Origin: Pseudarthrobacter sp. IC2-21
GTDB lineage: Bacteria > Actinomycetota > Actinomycetes > Actinomycetales > Micrococcaceae
NCBI RefSeq assembly: GCF_034048115.1
Contig: NZ_CP139145.1
Location: 1,116,001-1,180,000, forward strand
Direction of reading: 5' to 3'
Length of the DNA: 64,000 nt
Both the position numbers and the translations under genes were made by a program. The notes under the pieces are model-generated. The model saw nothing but the letters and a program-made list of their open reading frames with translations. It did not search any database and was not told where the DNA came from. Shown in pieces: positions 51,542 to 60,855 of the stretch (position 1 is the stretch's first letter; every line of letters begins with the position of its first letter).

Positions 51542-51758
51542 GGGACCTCCAGGGTTTTCGGGGCAGTGCGGGCCGGCGGGGCGCCGGACAACGTCCACGG
51601 TATTCTTCAGTCCGCCGATGGGGAAGAGCGTCAACGGTCAGCCACCCACGTTATGTTCATCACCACCGCCTGCGTGTTGCACGAATCCACGGCCCGGCAG
51701 GCTCATACTTGTCTCTATGCGGCCTTGCGCTGCGCCCCGGCCAGGCAGGAGGAAGTGC

Positions 51759-52283
51759 GTGGAAACCCTGAAAAAAATCGTGAGCAACCAGTATTTCCCG
51801 GCGGCGGCTGTGCTGACCGCCGTAGTGCTGTTTTGGACCATCGCCATGTTCGGCGGCCTCTCCCTCCTGCACAACAACCAGCCGCCCATGGCCACCCTGA
51901 CCTGGATGCTGTTTGTCTACGCTGCCGCAGTGCTCACCCCCTTGGCAGGCATCATCGCCGCCGCCAACCTGATCCGCCGCTGGCGCCGCAACCGCCAGTA
52001 CGCGCAGTACGACTCGGCGGAGTACGAGGCTGAGTTCGAGATGGCGGAGTACGACTCGGCTGAGTCCGAAATGGCCGGGTACGCCACGGCAGAGGACGAG
52101 CATCCCGCCGCTGAGGCGCCCCGGCCGGCGGAAGCACCCCAGCATGCACCCGCCGAGGCTCCCGCCCAAGCCACTCCCGAAGCCCCCCAGCAGGCTCAGC
52201 AGCGACAGGCTCAGAAGCGACCGGCACCGCACCAGCCTGCCAAGCAGCGGACCCAGCCAAAGCAGCGCAAAAAAGCTGCCTAG
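51759..52283 (+). CDS. Two-helix membrane protein with Ala/Pro/Gln-rich tail
   Basis: A 174-residue protein. Two hydrophobic helices (about 10-30 and 45-67), then RRWRRNRQYAQYDS and a long low-complexity cytoplasmic tail: repeats of AEYDSAE/AEYE (about 79-105), then a Pro/Ala/Gln-rich stretch and basic end QRTQPKQRKKAA. The tail has an acidic part and then a basic part. GTG 51759 with AGGAGGAAGTGC upstream. Function unknown. Its stop overlaps the stop of the converging GGDEF-EAL gene by 4 nt. Confidence 0.72.
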   Translation: METLKKIVSNQYFPAAAVLTAVVLFWTIAMFGGLSLLHNNQPPMATLTWMLFVYAAAVLTPLAGIIAAANLIRRWRRNRQYAQYDSAEYEAEFEMAEYDSAESEMAGYATAEDEHPAAEAPRPAEAPQHAPAEAPAQATPEAPQQAQQRQAQKRPAPHQPAKQRTQPKQRKKAA

Positions 52284-54439
52284 GGAAGCCCTGCACGGCT
52301 CGACAAGGCGTCCAGGGCCTGGCCTGAAGTCTTCAGGGCCTGTTCGAACCGGCCGGCGGGTTCCGGGTGGGAGAACAGGTAGCCCTGCAGCGAATCACAT
52401 TCGAGGGCAATGAGGTAGTTCGCCTGCTCCTCGGTTTCGATGCCTTCGGCCGTTACGGTGAGACCCAGGCTGTGGGCCATGTTGATCATGGAGCTGAGAA
52501 TGGGCAGGCGCTCATTGCCGGTGTGCACCATGGAGACAAAGGTCCGGTCGATTTTGAGGATGTCCACCGGGAGCTCCTGCAGCCGTCCCAACGAGGAATA
52601 GCCCGTGCCGAAATCGTCCAACGCCACGCGGGCTCCGGCGGCCCGGAGTTGGCTGAGCTGCCTGATGACGTTGCAGTCGGCGTCGAAGAACACGCTTTCG
52701 GTGACCTCAAGGACCAGCTGGTAGGGTCCCACACCGTATTTCTCCGCGAGCTGCAGCACCTGTTCCGCAAAGTCAGGTTCCTGGAGCTGGACTCCGGAAA
52801 CATTTATGGACAACGACCGTGACAGGTCCGCGCCAAGCCACGTCGCCAGGTGTTTCAGGCTTTGCCCCATCACTTCGGCGCCGATTTCGTTGATGAGCCT
52901 GCTGCGTTCGGCCAGGGGAATGAAGAGTCCGGGCGGGACGCGCTGATCCCCGCGATCCCAACGTGCCAGCGCTTCGAACGTCACCACCTGGTCCATCCGC
53001 GGCGACACGATGGGCTGGAACTCCACGGAGATTTCACTGCGGGCTACGGAGAGCTGGAGGCCGGCCTCAAGGTCAGTCCGCCTGACCAGGGCGGTCATCA
53101 TGTCCGGATGGAACCGCAGGAAGCGGTTCTTGCCCGCTGCCTTGGCCGCGTACATGGCAATATCGGCCTCGCGCAGGAGTTCCGAAGCGCCCAGGGCGGC
53201 CCTGCCTATCGAAGCGAGTCCCAGGCTCAAGCTGGGACGCAGCACGGTGCCCTCGATGGTGAAGGGCACGTGCAGGCAGCGGACAATGCATTCGGCAATA
53301 GCCTCCGCATTGGGGCAGGCCGTCAGCAGGACCACAAACTCGTCGCCGCCCAGCCTGGCCACCACATCCGCGGTGGGCACGCAGCCCCGAAGCCTCCGGG
53401 CGACCTCCACCAGCATGACGTCCCCGGCGTGGTGGCCAAGAATGTCGTTGACCTCCTTGAAGTCGTCAAGGTCAATCAGGAAGACATCCACGGATTTGAG
53501 CCGCGGCTCCTTCAGGGCGGCGAGCAGTTCATTGTTGAAGACCGCCCGGTTCGCCAGTCCGGTCAGCGGGTCGGTGAAGGCCATGGCCCTCAACTGCTCC
53601 GCCTGGGAGGCGAGATCCTGGAGGGCCTGCTGCGCCTGTTCCTGGGCTCTTTGGGCCAGCTCCTGGGCCTGCCGGCGCGGGGTGACATCCCGGAAGCTCC
53701 AGACCCGGCCCACAACTTTGCTCCCCACCCGCTGCGGGCGCGAATACCGTTCGAAGGTCCGGCCGTCCAGGAAGTCCACCACGTCGTGGCTTTCGGCCGT
53801 GGGATCCTGTGTCAGTTCGGACACCCGGGCTAGGAAGTCCTCCGGATCCTTGACTTGGGACAGGATCACCCGCATGGCCGCCTGGTCAGAATCGGCCTCG
53901 ACATATTCCTGCGGTATGGCCCACATCTTCAGGAACTGCTCATTGAGCCCGGCAATCCTGCCCTCGGCACTGATCACGAGGATCCCGTCAGCCGTGGATT
54001 CCAGCGTCGCCGTCAACAGGGACATTGCTTCCCGCAACTCGGCATCGGCGCTCTTCCGGTGTGAGGTGCTGCGGAAAGAAAGCAGCAGCAGTTGCCGGCC
54101 GCCGTCGTCCAGCAGTGAGCCTGCCATTTCGGCGGCCAGGTCCGTGCCGTCACGGTGCAGCATGCGCACTTCACGCGGCGGCGTCGGTTGGCTGGGAGCT
54201 GCCCGCAGGTCTTCGCGCAGCTGGCGGGCCGCCGTCCGGAACGGTTCGCACAGCAGCAGCGAGTGGTCGCTGCCGAGCAGCTTTCCGCGCGGGTACCCGA
54301 ACAGCCTGCTGGACGCGGTGTTCGCGATCCGGATGATGCCGTCCGGATCCAGTGCCAGAAGGGCGTCCGGGCTGGCGTCCAGGAGCACGCCAAACGTCCG
54401 TTCCGCCAAAACCTTGTTCTGCCGCCTGGTTCCCCCCAT
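52280..54439 (-). CDS. PAS-PAS-GGDEF-EAL cyclic-di-GMP protein
   Basis: A 719-residue soluble protein. PAS domains at about 12-128 and 140-255, a coiled-coil linker (AQELAQRAQEQAQQALQDL, 257-285), GGDEF domain (286-445; GGDEF at 364-368 intact) and EAL domain (455-710; EAL at 489-491, NVSG, EVTES, DDFGTGYSS, KIDRTFV, TAEGIE and QGY all kept). Both active sites look functional, but the cyclase inhibitory site is PTAD instead of RxxD, so feedback inhibition is probably lost. ATG 54439 is chosen; a TTG lies 6 nt upstream. Likely a switchable enzyme. Confidence 0.93.
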   Translation of the reverse strand: MGGTRRQNKVLAERTFGVLLDASPDALLALDPDGIIRIANTASSRLFGYPRGKLLGSDHSLLLCEPFRTAARQLREDLRAAPSQPTPPREVRMLHRDGTDLAAEMAGSLLDDGGRQLLLLSFRSTSHRKSADAELREAMSLLTATLESTADGILVISAEGRIAGLNEQFLKMWAIPQEYVEADSDQAAMRVILSQVKDPEDFLARVSELTQDPTAESHDVVDFLDGRTFERYSRPQRVGSKVVGRVWSFRDVTPRRQAQELAQRAQEQAQQALQDLASQAEQLRAMAFTDPLTGLANRAVFNNELLAALKEPRLKSVDVFLIDLDDFKEVNDILGHHAGDVMLVEVARRLRGCVPTADVVARLGGDEFVVLLTACPNAEAIAECIVRCLHVPFTIEGTVLRPSLSLGLASIGRAALGASELLREADIAMYAAKAAGKNRFLRFHPDMMTALVRRTDLEAGLQLSVARSEISVEFQPIVSPRMDQVVTFEALARWDRGDQRVPPGLFIPLAERSRLINEIGAEVMGQSLKHLATWLGADLSRSLSINVSGVQLQEPDFAEQVLQLAEKYGVGPYQLVLEVTESVFFDADCNVIRQLSQLRAAGARVALDDFGTGYSSLGRLQELPVDILKIDRTFVSMVHTGNERLPILSSMINMAHSLGLTVTAEGIETEEQANYLIALECDSLQGYLFSHPEPAGRFEQALKTSGQALDALSSRAGLP

Positions 54440-54448
54440 GCGCAACCA

Positions 54449-54480
54449 CCCCCACGCACATCATAAAGTGCGCGTGGGGG
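54449..54480 (-). terminator. Hairpin between Ugd and GGDEF-EAL genes
   Basis: CCCCCACGCAC (54449-54459) pairs with GTGCGCGTGGGGG (54468-54480) with a 2-nt bulge and a loop of 8 nt. It lies after the stop of the minus-strand ugd gene and just before the start of the GGDEF-EAL gene. Confidence 0.5.
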
Positions 54481-54507
54481 TCCCGTGGCAAAAATGCGTG
54501 ACTTTTG

Positions 54508-55899
54508 CTACGAGTGGCGCATCCCGGCGAGGCCGTCCCCGGCCGCCTGGACGGCCTCGCCGGAGTTGGTGCCCAGCCCGCGGACCACCCACCCCTCGGC
54601 CCGCCAGGCCGCAGCATCCAGGACGTTCCGCCCGTCCAGGACCACCCGGCGTCGGACGAGTCCGCCTGCAAAAGCGGGGGACAGGCGGCGGTACTCATCC
54701 CACTCGGTCAGCAGCAGCACCAGTTCGGCACCCTCCAACGCCCGGGCAGTGGAGGATTCAAACCGCAGCTGCGGATAGCGCAGCCATGCGTTGTTCACGG
54801 CCTTCGGATCCGTCACGGTCACATGCGCTCCGGCAGCTGCCAGCCGGGTGGCGACGTCCAGCGCCGGGGAGTCACGGATGTCATCGGTCTCCGGTTTGAA
54901 GGCGGCGCCGAGGATGGTCACGGCCCGGCCGGAAAGCTCCCCGCCGCACAGGCCGGCAGCAAGTGCGACGGTCCGGGTCCGCTGGCGGACGTTGATCGCG
55001 TCCACCACACCCATCCAGTCGTTGACCGGGGCCACCCCCAGGGCGGCGGCCTGGCTGCTGAGGCTGCGGATGTCCTTGGGCAGGCACCCGCCGCCGAAGC
55101 CGAGGCCCGCATGCAGGTAGCGGCTGCCGATCCGGGGGTCCATGCCCATGGCCTCGCTGAGTTCGGCCACGTCCGCCCCGGACGCGTCGCACAGTTCGGC
55201 GATGGCGTTGATGAAGCTGACCTTGGTGGCCAGATAGGCGTTGGCCGCCGACTTGATCAGCTCGGCCGTGGCGAAGTTGCACACCAGGCGGGGAATACCG
55301 GCATTCAGGAGTGGCTCGTAGACGGCGTCCAAGGCAGCTGTCACCCCGCGCGGCGCACCGGTCCCGGGGTTGAAGGCCGCCGCCTTGCCGCCCGACACGC
55401 CGTACACCAGCCGGTCCGGCACCAGCGTGTCCTTCACCGCGGTGCCCTGGCGCAGGAACTCCGGGTTCCAACCCAGCTGCACGTCCGGCCGCCCGGCCAG
55501 GACGTCACGGAGCATGTCCACGGTGCCCACGGGCACCGTTGATTTACCGACGACGACGGCGCCCCCCGCCAGGTGCGGGAGCAGCGCCTCGGTGGCGGCC
55601 ACCAGAAAGGTGAGGTCGGCGCCGTCGGACGTTTTGGACTGCGGCGTCCCGACGCACAGGAAGTGCACCTGGGCGCCGGCCGCGGCGGCGAAGTCCGTGG
55701 AGAACGTCAGCCGCCCGGTGGCGGTTCCGTCGCGGAGCAGCTCGTCCAGGCCGGGTTCGAAGAAGGGCGCCACGCCACGGCCCAGCTGGTCCACCTTGGC
55801 GGCGTCCACATCAATGCCCACCACGGTGTGGCCCATGGAGGCGAGCGTGGCGGCGTGCACGGCGCCGAGGTAGCCGCAGCCGATCACGGATATTTTCAC
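54508..55899 (-). CDS. ugd: UDP-glucose 6-dehydrogenase
   Basis: A 463-residue NAD-dependent enzyme that oxidises UDP-glucose to UDP-glucuronate for cell-surface glycan. GCGYLGAVHAATLASMGH (NAD site), CVGTPQ, STVPVGT, NPEFLRQGTAVKD, KSAANAYLATKVSFINAIAELC, the catalytic Cys in GFGGGCLPKD, and GAAFKPETDDIRDSPAL are all present. The usual length is about 440-460. It overlaps the upstream glycosyltransferase gene by 4 nt, so both work in the same glycan or glycolipid pathway. Confidence 0.96.
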   Translation of the reverse strand: MKISVIGCGYLGAVHAATLASMGHTVVGIDVDAAKVDQLGRGVAPFFEPGLDELLRDGTATGRLTFSTDFAAAAGAQVHFLCVGTPQSKTSDGADLTFLVAATEALLPHLAGGAVVVGKSTVPVGTVDMLRDVLAGRPDVQLGWNPEFLRQGTAVKDTLVPDRLVYGVSGGKAAAFNPGTGAPRGVTAALDAVYEPLLNAGIPRLVCNFATAELIKSAANAYLATKVSFINAIAELCDASGADVAELSEAMGMDPRIGSRYLHAGLGFGGGCLPKDIRSLSSQAAALGVAPVNDWMGVVDAINVRQRTRTVALAAGLCGGELSGRAVTILGAAFKPETDDIRDSPALDVATRLAAAGAHVTVTDPKAVNNAWLRYPQLRFESSTARALEGAELVLLLTEWDEYRRLSPAFAGGLVRRRVVLDGRNVLDAAAWRAEGWVVRGLGTNSGEAVQAAGDGLAGMRHS

Positions 55900-57077
55900 A
55901 GGGACACTCCTCGTTTGGACTCGGCCGGCCGGATGACCGGATGGCTCGCGATAACTTCGTGGTACTGCTCCTCAAGCCGGGCGCACAGCGCGGGCCACGT
56001 CCGGTCCTGGACCGAGGCGTGCGCCGCCGCGGCGAAGGCGCGGCGCTTGGCGTCGTCGCCCATGAGGTCCAGCACGCGGGCCCGGAAACCGGCCAGGTCC
56101 CCGGGCTGGTACAGCCAGCCGGTGCGGGAGTTTTCCACCAGGTCCAGGGGCCCGCCGCGGCCGGTGGCCACCACGGGAACGCCCGAGGCCATGGCCTCCT
56201 GGATGGTCTGGCAGAACGTCTCAAACTCGCCGGGATGGACAAAGAGATCGAACGAGGCGACGGCCCTCGCGAGCTCCTCGCCGCCGAGGAACCCGGTGAA
56301 ATGGGCGCCCGGCAGTGCTTCCTGCAGGGCGGCCCGCTGCGGACCGTCACCCACGATCACCAGTCTGGAGTTCGGGATTTCGGCGAGTGCCGCGAGGTCC
56401 TCCACCTGCTTTTCGATGGCCAGCCGGCCGACGTAGCCGATGATCCGCTCACCGCCGGGCGCCACGGCTGCCCGCCACCCGGCGTCGCGCTTTTCCGGCG
56501 AAAACCGCGCGGTATCCACGCCGCGCCGCCACATGCCCACCCGCGGGATCCCACGGCCGCGCAACTGATTCAGCGCGAACGTGGACGGCACCAGGGTCCG
56601 GGTGGCCAGCAGGTGGATGTTCTCCACCCTGTTCCACGCCCAGTTCTCCAGGAACGGCACGCCATACCGGGCCGCATAGCTGGGCACCTCGGTCTGGTAG
56701 ATGGCCACGGTGGGGATCCGCAACTGATGCGCCGCCTGCACCGCCCGCCAGCCGAGGATGAACGGCGAGGCAAGGTGGACCAGGTCCGGTGCGTAGTCGG
56801 CAAGGATTCGCTTGACCCGGTACACACCGCCCATCGCCACTCTGACGTTCGTATAGCCCGCCAGCGGAACCGCGGGAACCCGGAGCACCTTCGCGCCGTG
56901 AACCACCTCGGCCGGGCCTACATACTCGGCCAGGGCGTCGGCGACCGGATGGGTGGAGGGGGCGATGACCAGGACGTCGTGACCCTGACCCTCCAGATGC
57001 TCAAGCACCCGCAGGATGGAGTGGGTCACCCCGTTCATCAATGGCAGGAATGATTCGGCAACAATTGCGATCCTCAC
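55896..57077 (-). CDS. GT4-family glycosyltransferase (GDP-mannose alpha-mannosyltransferase type)
   Basis: A 393-residue GT-B glycosyltransferase. The N-terminal acceptor domain begins MRIAIVAESFLPLMNGVTHSILRVLEHL; the C-terminal donor domain contains GYVGRLAIEKQVEDL, RLVIVGDGPQRAAL and the EX7E motif HPGEFETFCQTIQEAMASGVPVVA. The sequence is close to mycobacterial/corynebacterial MgtA/MgtB-type mannosyltransferases, which make glucuronosyl- or diacylglycerol-linked mannolipids. The link to ugd (making UDP-glucuronate) fits a Man-GlcA-diacylglycerol glycolipid (inference). Confidence 0.9.
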   Translation of the reverse strand: MRIAIVAESFLPLMNGVTHSILRVLEHLEGQGHDVLVIAPSTHPVADALAEYVGPAEVVHGAKVLRVPAVPLAGYTNVRVAMGGVYRVKRILADYAPDLVHLASPFILGWRAVQAAHQLRIPTVAIYQTEVPSYAARYGVPFLENWAWNRVENIHLLATRTLVPSTFALNQLRGRGIPRVGMWRRGVDTARFSPEKRDAGWRAAVAPGGERIIGYVGRLAIEKQVEDLAALAEIPNSRLVIVGDGPQRAALQEALPGAHFTGFLGGEELARAVASFDLFVHPGEFETFCQTIQEAMASGVPVVATGRGGPLDLVENSRTGWLYQPGDLAGFRARVLDLMGDDAKRRAFAAAAHASVQDRTWPALCARLEEQYHEVIASHPVIRPAESKRGVSL

Positions 57078-57251
57078 CCCTCCACGGTGCGCCCGCCGCC
57101 TGACGCGGCGGGGTCACGCTGGTTGAGCCGAGGGAAAGGTTGGGTGAACACGGGGCGGAACGATTCGGGGAAATGCATCAGCGCTTCCGTTTAGGTAATC
57201 GGCCTGCCTACGGTAGAAGCGCAGCTGTACCCGAACCTCAAAGGAGACGTC

Positions 57252-57668
57252 ATGCTTACGAGGGAAGACATTGAAGGGCTGCTCAGCAAGGGCGGCAACG
57301 TTGCGGGGTCCGACGGCGGCAAGATCGGCGGGCTCGGCCAGCTCTACTCCGATGACGACACGGGTGAGCCCGCCTGGGTGACGGTCAAGACCGGACTCTT
57401 CGGCACCTCGCAGTCCTTTGTCCCGGTGGAAGGGGCCAGAATCGACGGCGCCGACCTTGTGGTTCCCTACACCAGGGACCAGGTCAAGGACGCTCCGCGG
57501 GGGGACACGGACGGACGCCTCGACCCCGCGGAGGAAGCCCGCCTGTACACGCACTACGAGAAGGGTGTCCGGACCTATTCCGAGGCACGGACGGACACCG
57601 GAGAGGCCCGCGGCAGGCTGCGGAAGTACCGCGCCGGAGCTGGCGGCACCGAGGACCCGCGCCGGTAA
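57252..57668 (+). CDS. PRC-barrel domain protein
   Basis: A 138-residue protein with a PRC-barrel (about 1-80): DIEGLLSKGGNVAGSDGGKIGGLGQLYSDDDTGEPAWVTVKTGLFGTSQSFVPV, then LVVPYTRDQVKDAP, and a short charged tail with EEARLYTHYEKGV. The same domain plus DUF2382 is common in stress-related YsnF proteins; here the DUF2382 part is missing. AAAGGAGACGTC precedes ATG 57252. Probably general stress related. Single-gene unit. Confidence 0.85.
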   Translation: MLTREDIEGLLSKGGNVAGSDGGKIGGLGQLYSDDDTGEPAWVTVKTGLFGTSQSFVPVEGARIDGADLVVPYTRDQVKDAPRGDTDGRLDPAEEARLYTHYEKGVRTYSEARTDTGEARGRLRKYRAGAGGTEDPRR

Positions 57669-57746
57669 GCAGCCCGCGCCTAAGCACCATCGGACGACGC
57701 CGTGAGCTGCTTTGGGGCTCCCGGACCCCCTCCTGCAATATGCCGC

Positions 57747-58577
57747 TTAGCCCGGGCCGAGAATTTCCCGGGCTATGCGCTGTGCTTCGAGTTCTTCCGG
57801 TGACGCCGTTTCGCCGCGGAGGTATCCGGCGTTGGCGATGGCCTGGCGGAGTTCCACCTCGGTCCTCGCAGCGTTCACCCCGCGGTGGGCCATCGCATGG
57901 CAGTTGGCGCACAGCGGGACCAGATCCGTGAGCGGGTCCAGCTGGTAGGTGCTGCCAAGCTGCGAGTCCGGCACCGTATGGTGGACGTCGATGAAGTCTG
58001 CGCCGATCTCCCCGTACGCCACTTCGAAGGAGAACCCGCAGGCCGCGCAACTGGTCCCGCGCTGGGCGATGCAGGCCCGCCGCGCCTCGGGGTCGCGTTC
58101 GTACCGGTTTGCCGGGACGTGGACCACGGCGTTCCCCGGGTAGGTGCCGGGTGCCGGCAGGGTGGGGTCCGGTCCCTGGCCCGGTCCGACGCGGGCCCAC
58201 AGGTCCCGGAGATGGAGCTCCTCACCCGGGCCAAGCTCCACGCTTGCGCCGCCGGCGTTCTCACCGAGGCGCTGCCATGGGGCGCCCGGCAACGCGCCAG
58301 TAAGAACGTCAGCGGGAACGTGGTCCCCGAGGGGCAGGAGCGCGTCGAACGCCACGAGCGGCTGCCCGGCGCCTGTGCCCGCCACCACGCCGTGACCCAG
58401 CAGGCCGGGACCGTGAGTTCCCTGCAGGACCAGCCAGGCGTCAGTGCCCGCAGGGATGTCCCGGCCCGCCTGCCACGGCTCGACATGCAACCCGGAGGCG
58501 GCCACCCGGTCAACGGCGGCCGCATAGTTCCAGCGGTCCCAGCTTGCAGGGTCCCAGCCGAGGATGATGGCGCTCAT
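57747..58577 (-). CDS. HNH endonuclease with N-terminal EVE/PUA-like region
   Basis: A 276-residue protein. The C-terminal HNH nuclease (about 170-250) has two zinc Cys pairs (CAACG, CANCH), FIDVHHTVP with the metal and catalytic His, LVPLCANCHAMAHR and the Asn. The first 110 residues (SAIILGWDPASWDRW, AWLVLQGTHGPGLLGHGVVAG) are unusual and look like an EVE/PUA-type base-reading fold, as in modified-base-dependent restriction enzymes (inference). The end of the gene contains a 9-bp inverted repeat (57748-57775). No methylase is adjacent. Confidence 0.82.
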   Translation of the reverse strand: MSAIILGWDPASWDRWNYAAAVDRVAASGLHVEPWQAGRDIPAGTDAWLVLQGTHGPGLLGHGVVAGTGAGQPLVAFDALLPLGDHVPADVLTGALPGAPWQRLGENAGGASVELGPGEELHLRDLWARVGPGQGPDPTLPAPGTYPGNAVVHVPANRYERDPEARRACIAQRGTSCAACGFSFEVAYGEIGADFIDVHHTVPDSQLGSTYQLDPLTDLVPLCANCHAMAHRGVNAARTEVELRQAIANAGYLRGETASPEELEAQRIAREILGPG

Positions 58578-58782
58578 GCCTCATTCTTGCATCGAGGATT
58601 TCCCGGTCCGGCACGCAGGGCCCCTCCGCGGCGATGGCGGCTCCGGCGCGGGCCGTGGCATAAGGAAGCCGGTGCAGCTGTTCGCGGGACCGCGCCAACT
58701 GCACCGGCGAGTAGGACGAATATTCAGAATTTACGGATCATTCCTCATGCGCGGCTCCCATGTCCCGGCTTGTCTTTCCGGG

Positions 58783-59244
58783 CTACGCCCTGTCCCCGGC
58801 CCTGGTGCGGGTCAGCAGCCAACCGCAAACGATCATCGCTACGCCCAGCACCAGGTGGGTCCAGTTGTCCGTCATGTTCAGCGACAGGAAATTGGCCGCC
58901 GACCCTACACCGACACTGAGTCCAAAAATGCTGAGGATGATGTACAGCGCACCGGCGCCCATCAGGAAATTGCGTGCGCCGTGTTCGGTCCGGGACATCG
59001 CCCAGCCCGTTGCGCCGATGGCCATCTGCACAACGTTCAGCAACATGGACACCTGAAACACACCAAGGAACATGGCATGGGAATCAGGCCCAAGGAACAT
59101 CAATTCGCTGTACCGGGTGGTGACGCCGGGGACAAAGCCCAGGATACCCACTGCCAACATGAGAATACCTACACCCATGCCCGCATTCTGGACGTCTGCG
59201 CGTCCGAAATGTACACCGTGGGCATGTGGGGATGCGGTAGTCAT
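58783..59244 (-). CDS. DUF4383 membrane protein
   Basis: A 153-residue, four-helix membrane protein of the DUF4383 family: GMGVGILMLAVGILGFVPGVTT at the N-terminus, FLGVFQVSMLLNVVQMAIGATGW, NFLMGAGALYIILSIFGL, and NWTHLVLGVAMIVCGWLL at the end. The family is frequent in actinobacteria with no known role. ATG 59244 (MTTASPH) has GGAGG upstream. It is divergent from the DUF6350 gene. Confidence 0.88.
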   Translation of the reverse strand: MTTASPHAHGVHFGRADVQNAGMGVGILMLAVGILGFVPGVTTRYSELMFLGPDSHAMFLGVFQVSMLLNVVQMAIGATGWAMSRTEHGARNFLMGAGALYIILSIFGLSVGVGSAANFLSLNMTDNWTHLVLGVAMIVCGWLLTRTRAGDRA

Positions 59245-59383
59245 TTTCTGCCTCCAACCACTGATTGCGGACAATCCAATTTTACGGCGGAGCTGTGGAA
59301 AAAGCGCCGAAATCGGCTCCGATGCGGCTGCGACGCCTGTCGCAGACCGGCTGGCGGGTCCGGCCGTGACACCATGGGAAACG

Positions 59384-60694
59384 ATGAAACTGCGCGCTGA
59401 TCAGACCGGAGACCGTGGCCTTCCCATGCCCTTATGGCTGCAGGGCGCCCTCGAAACGGCGCAGGCGGCCATCATCTCGGCGCTCCTGGTCCTGGTGCCC
59501 ATCGTTGCCGTCTGGGCGACCGGAGGTTTTCAGAACACCGCGTTCGACGCGTTGGCCCGGCTTGCCGGCCAGGCTTGGCTGCTGATCCACGGCGTTCCGC
59601 TGGAACTGGCCGACGCCGGAACCGGCGCGGCCCGCAGCGCAAACTCTGGCCTGCTCACCCTGATTCCGCTCGGGCTCACCCTCATCCCCTTCCTGCTCGC
59701 CTGGCGGGCCGGGCGGCGGCTGGCCCGCGCCTCGTACACGGACCAGCTGTGGCAGGCGTTGCTCGGTTCGTGGCTGGTCTACTCGGCCTTCGGCGCGGCT
59801 ACCGGCTTTGTGTGCCGCACGCCGGACGTCGTCATCAACATCTGGCACGCCATGCTGATCCCCCTGATCCCGTTCGCCCTGGGCATGGTCATCGGAGCGC
59901 GCCGCGAAGCCGGGTCGTGGAGCCGGCTGATCGGCGTCGATGCCGTGGACTGGATTTCCCGCACCAGCCAGCATTCGCGCTGGGCCGGATCCTACCTCGG
60001 GTCAGCCGCGAAAGCCGGCTTCCTGGCGCTGGTGTCCGCGCTGACGCTCGCGTGCGTGCTCCTGGCTGTTGACCTCGTCATCCATTGGAACCTGGTGCTG
60101 ACCGTTTATGAAGGGCTCGACGCCGGCGCGGTAGGGGGTGCGGCGCTCACCATTGCGCAACTCGGCTACCTGCCCAACCTCGCGGTCTTTGCCCTGGCCT
60201 GGATCAGCGGCTCCGGTTTCGCCATGGGCGTCGGCTCGCAGGTGGGGCCGCTGGGCACCGCCACCGGGCCCCTGCCCGCCATCCCGGTCTTCGCCGCGAT
60301 CCCGTCCGGGCCGCTGGACTACGGCTTTGTGGCCCTGGTGGTCCCGGTGCTGGCCGGGGTCCTGGCCGGCTGGTGGTTCCTCCGTGAAGGCGAAAACCAC
60401 TTTGATGAATGGCTGTCCATCAAAGTGCACGCCCGCTGGTTCACTGCCACTGCCTCCACCTTGGCCCTCGGCGTCCTGATCGGCGCCGTTGCAGGACTGC
60501 TGGCGGCCGCACTGGCCTGGCTGGCCGGCGGCTCCGCGGGGCTGGGACGCCTCACCGACATCGGTCCCGACCCCTGGTGGCTGGGACTCTGGCTGGCCGC
60601 TGAAGTGGGGATCGGCGTCGTCATCGGTTACGCGGCCGGTCCATGGCTGGAACGCCAGCAACAGGTCGACGCGGACGCGGAGCTGGTCTCCTAG
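59384..60694 (+). CDS. DUF6350 membrane protein
   Basis: A 436-residue, about ten-helix membrane protein of the DUF6350 family, which in actinobacteria typically lies near purN/purH and sucCD. LLTLIPLGLTLIPFLLAWRAGRRLARA, LAWISGSGFAMGVGSQVGPLGTATGPLPAIPVFAAIP and VPVLAGVLAGWW are visible and conserved as I recall. ATG 59384 (MKLRADQ) is in frame; ATG 59374 is not. Function unknown; synteny suggests a cell-envelope or metabolite role. Confidence 0.85.
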   Translation: MKLRADQTGDRGLPMPLWLQGALETAQAAIISALLVLVPIVAVWATGGFQNTAFDALARLAGQAWLLIHGVPLELADAGTGAARSANSGLLTLIPLGLTLIPFLLAWRAGRRLARASYTDQLWQALLGSWLVYSAFGAATGFVCRTPDVVINIWHAMLIPLIPFALGMVIGARREAGSWSRLIGVDAVDWISRTSQHSRWAGSYLGSAAKAGFLALVSALTLACVLLAVDLVIHWNLVLTVYEGLDAGAVGGAALTIAQLGYLPNLAVFALAWISGSGFAMGVGSQVGPLGTATGPLPAIPVFAAIPSGPLDYGFVALVVPVLAGVLAGWWFLREGENHFDEWLSIKVHARWFTATASTLALGVLIGAVAGLLAAALAWLAGGSAGLGRLTDIGPDPWWLGLWLAAEVGIGVVIGYAAGPWLERQQQVDADAELVS

Positions 60695-60855
60695 CTTTAG
60701 CTGGCGCGTGTAGCCCGCGGACGGCCGGTCCGGTGTCACCCTTGCCGTTCGCTTTTGCGGCACAAATCATTCCGGCACCATCCGGTTTGGCCGGGTGGTT
60801 TGGGGCTAGTGTTGCTGGGGTCGGCACCTGCCGCGAATACCCTCAGGGAGGGTGC

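Noticed and set aside
53010..54899. 629-codon plus-strand frame opposite the GGDEF-EAL and ugd genes
   Set aside because: Ser/Arg-rich shadow translation; both opposite genes have full catalytic motifs.
57748..57775. 9-bp inverted repeat TAGCCCGGG/CCCGGGCTA
   Set aside because: It lies inside the last codons of the HNH gene and has no U-tract; too weak to call as a terminator.
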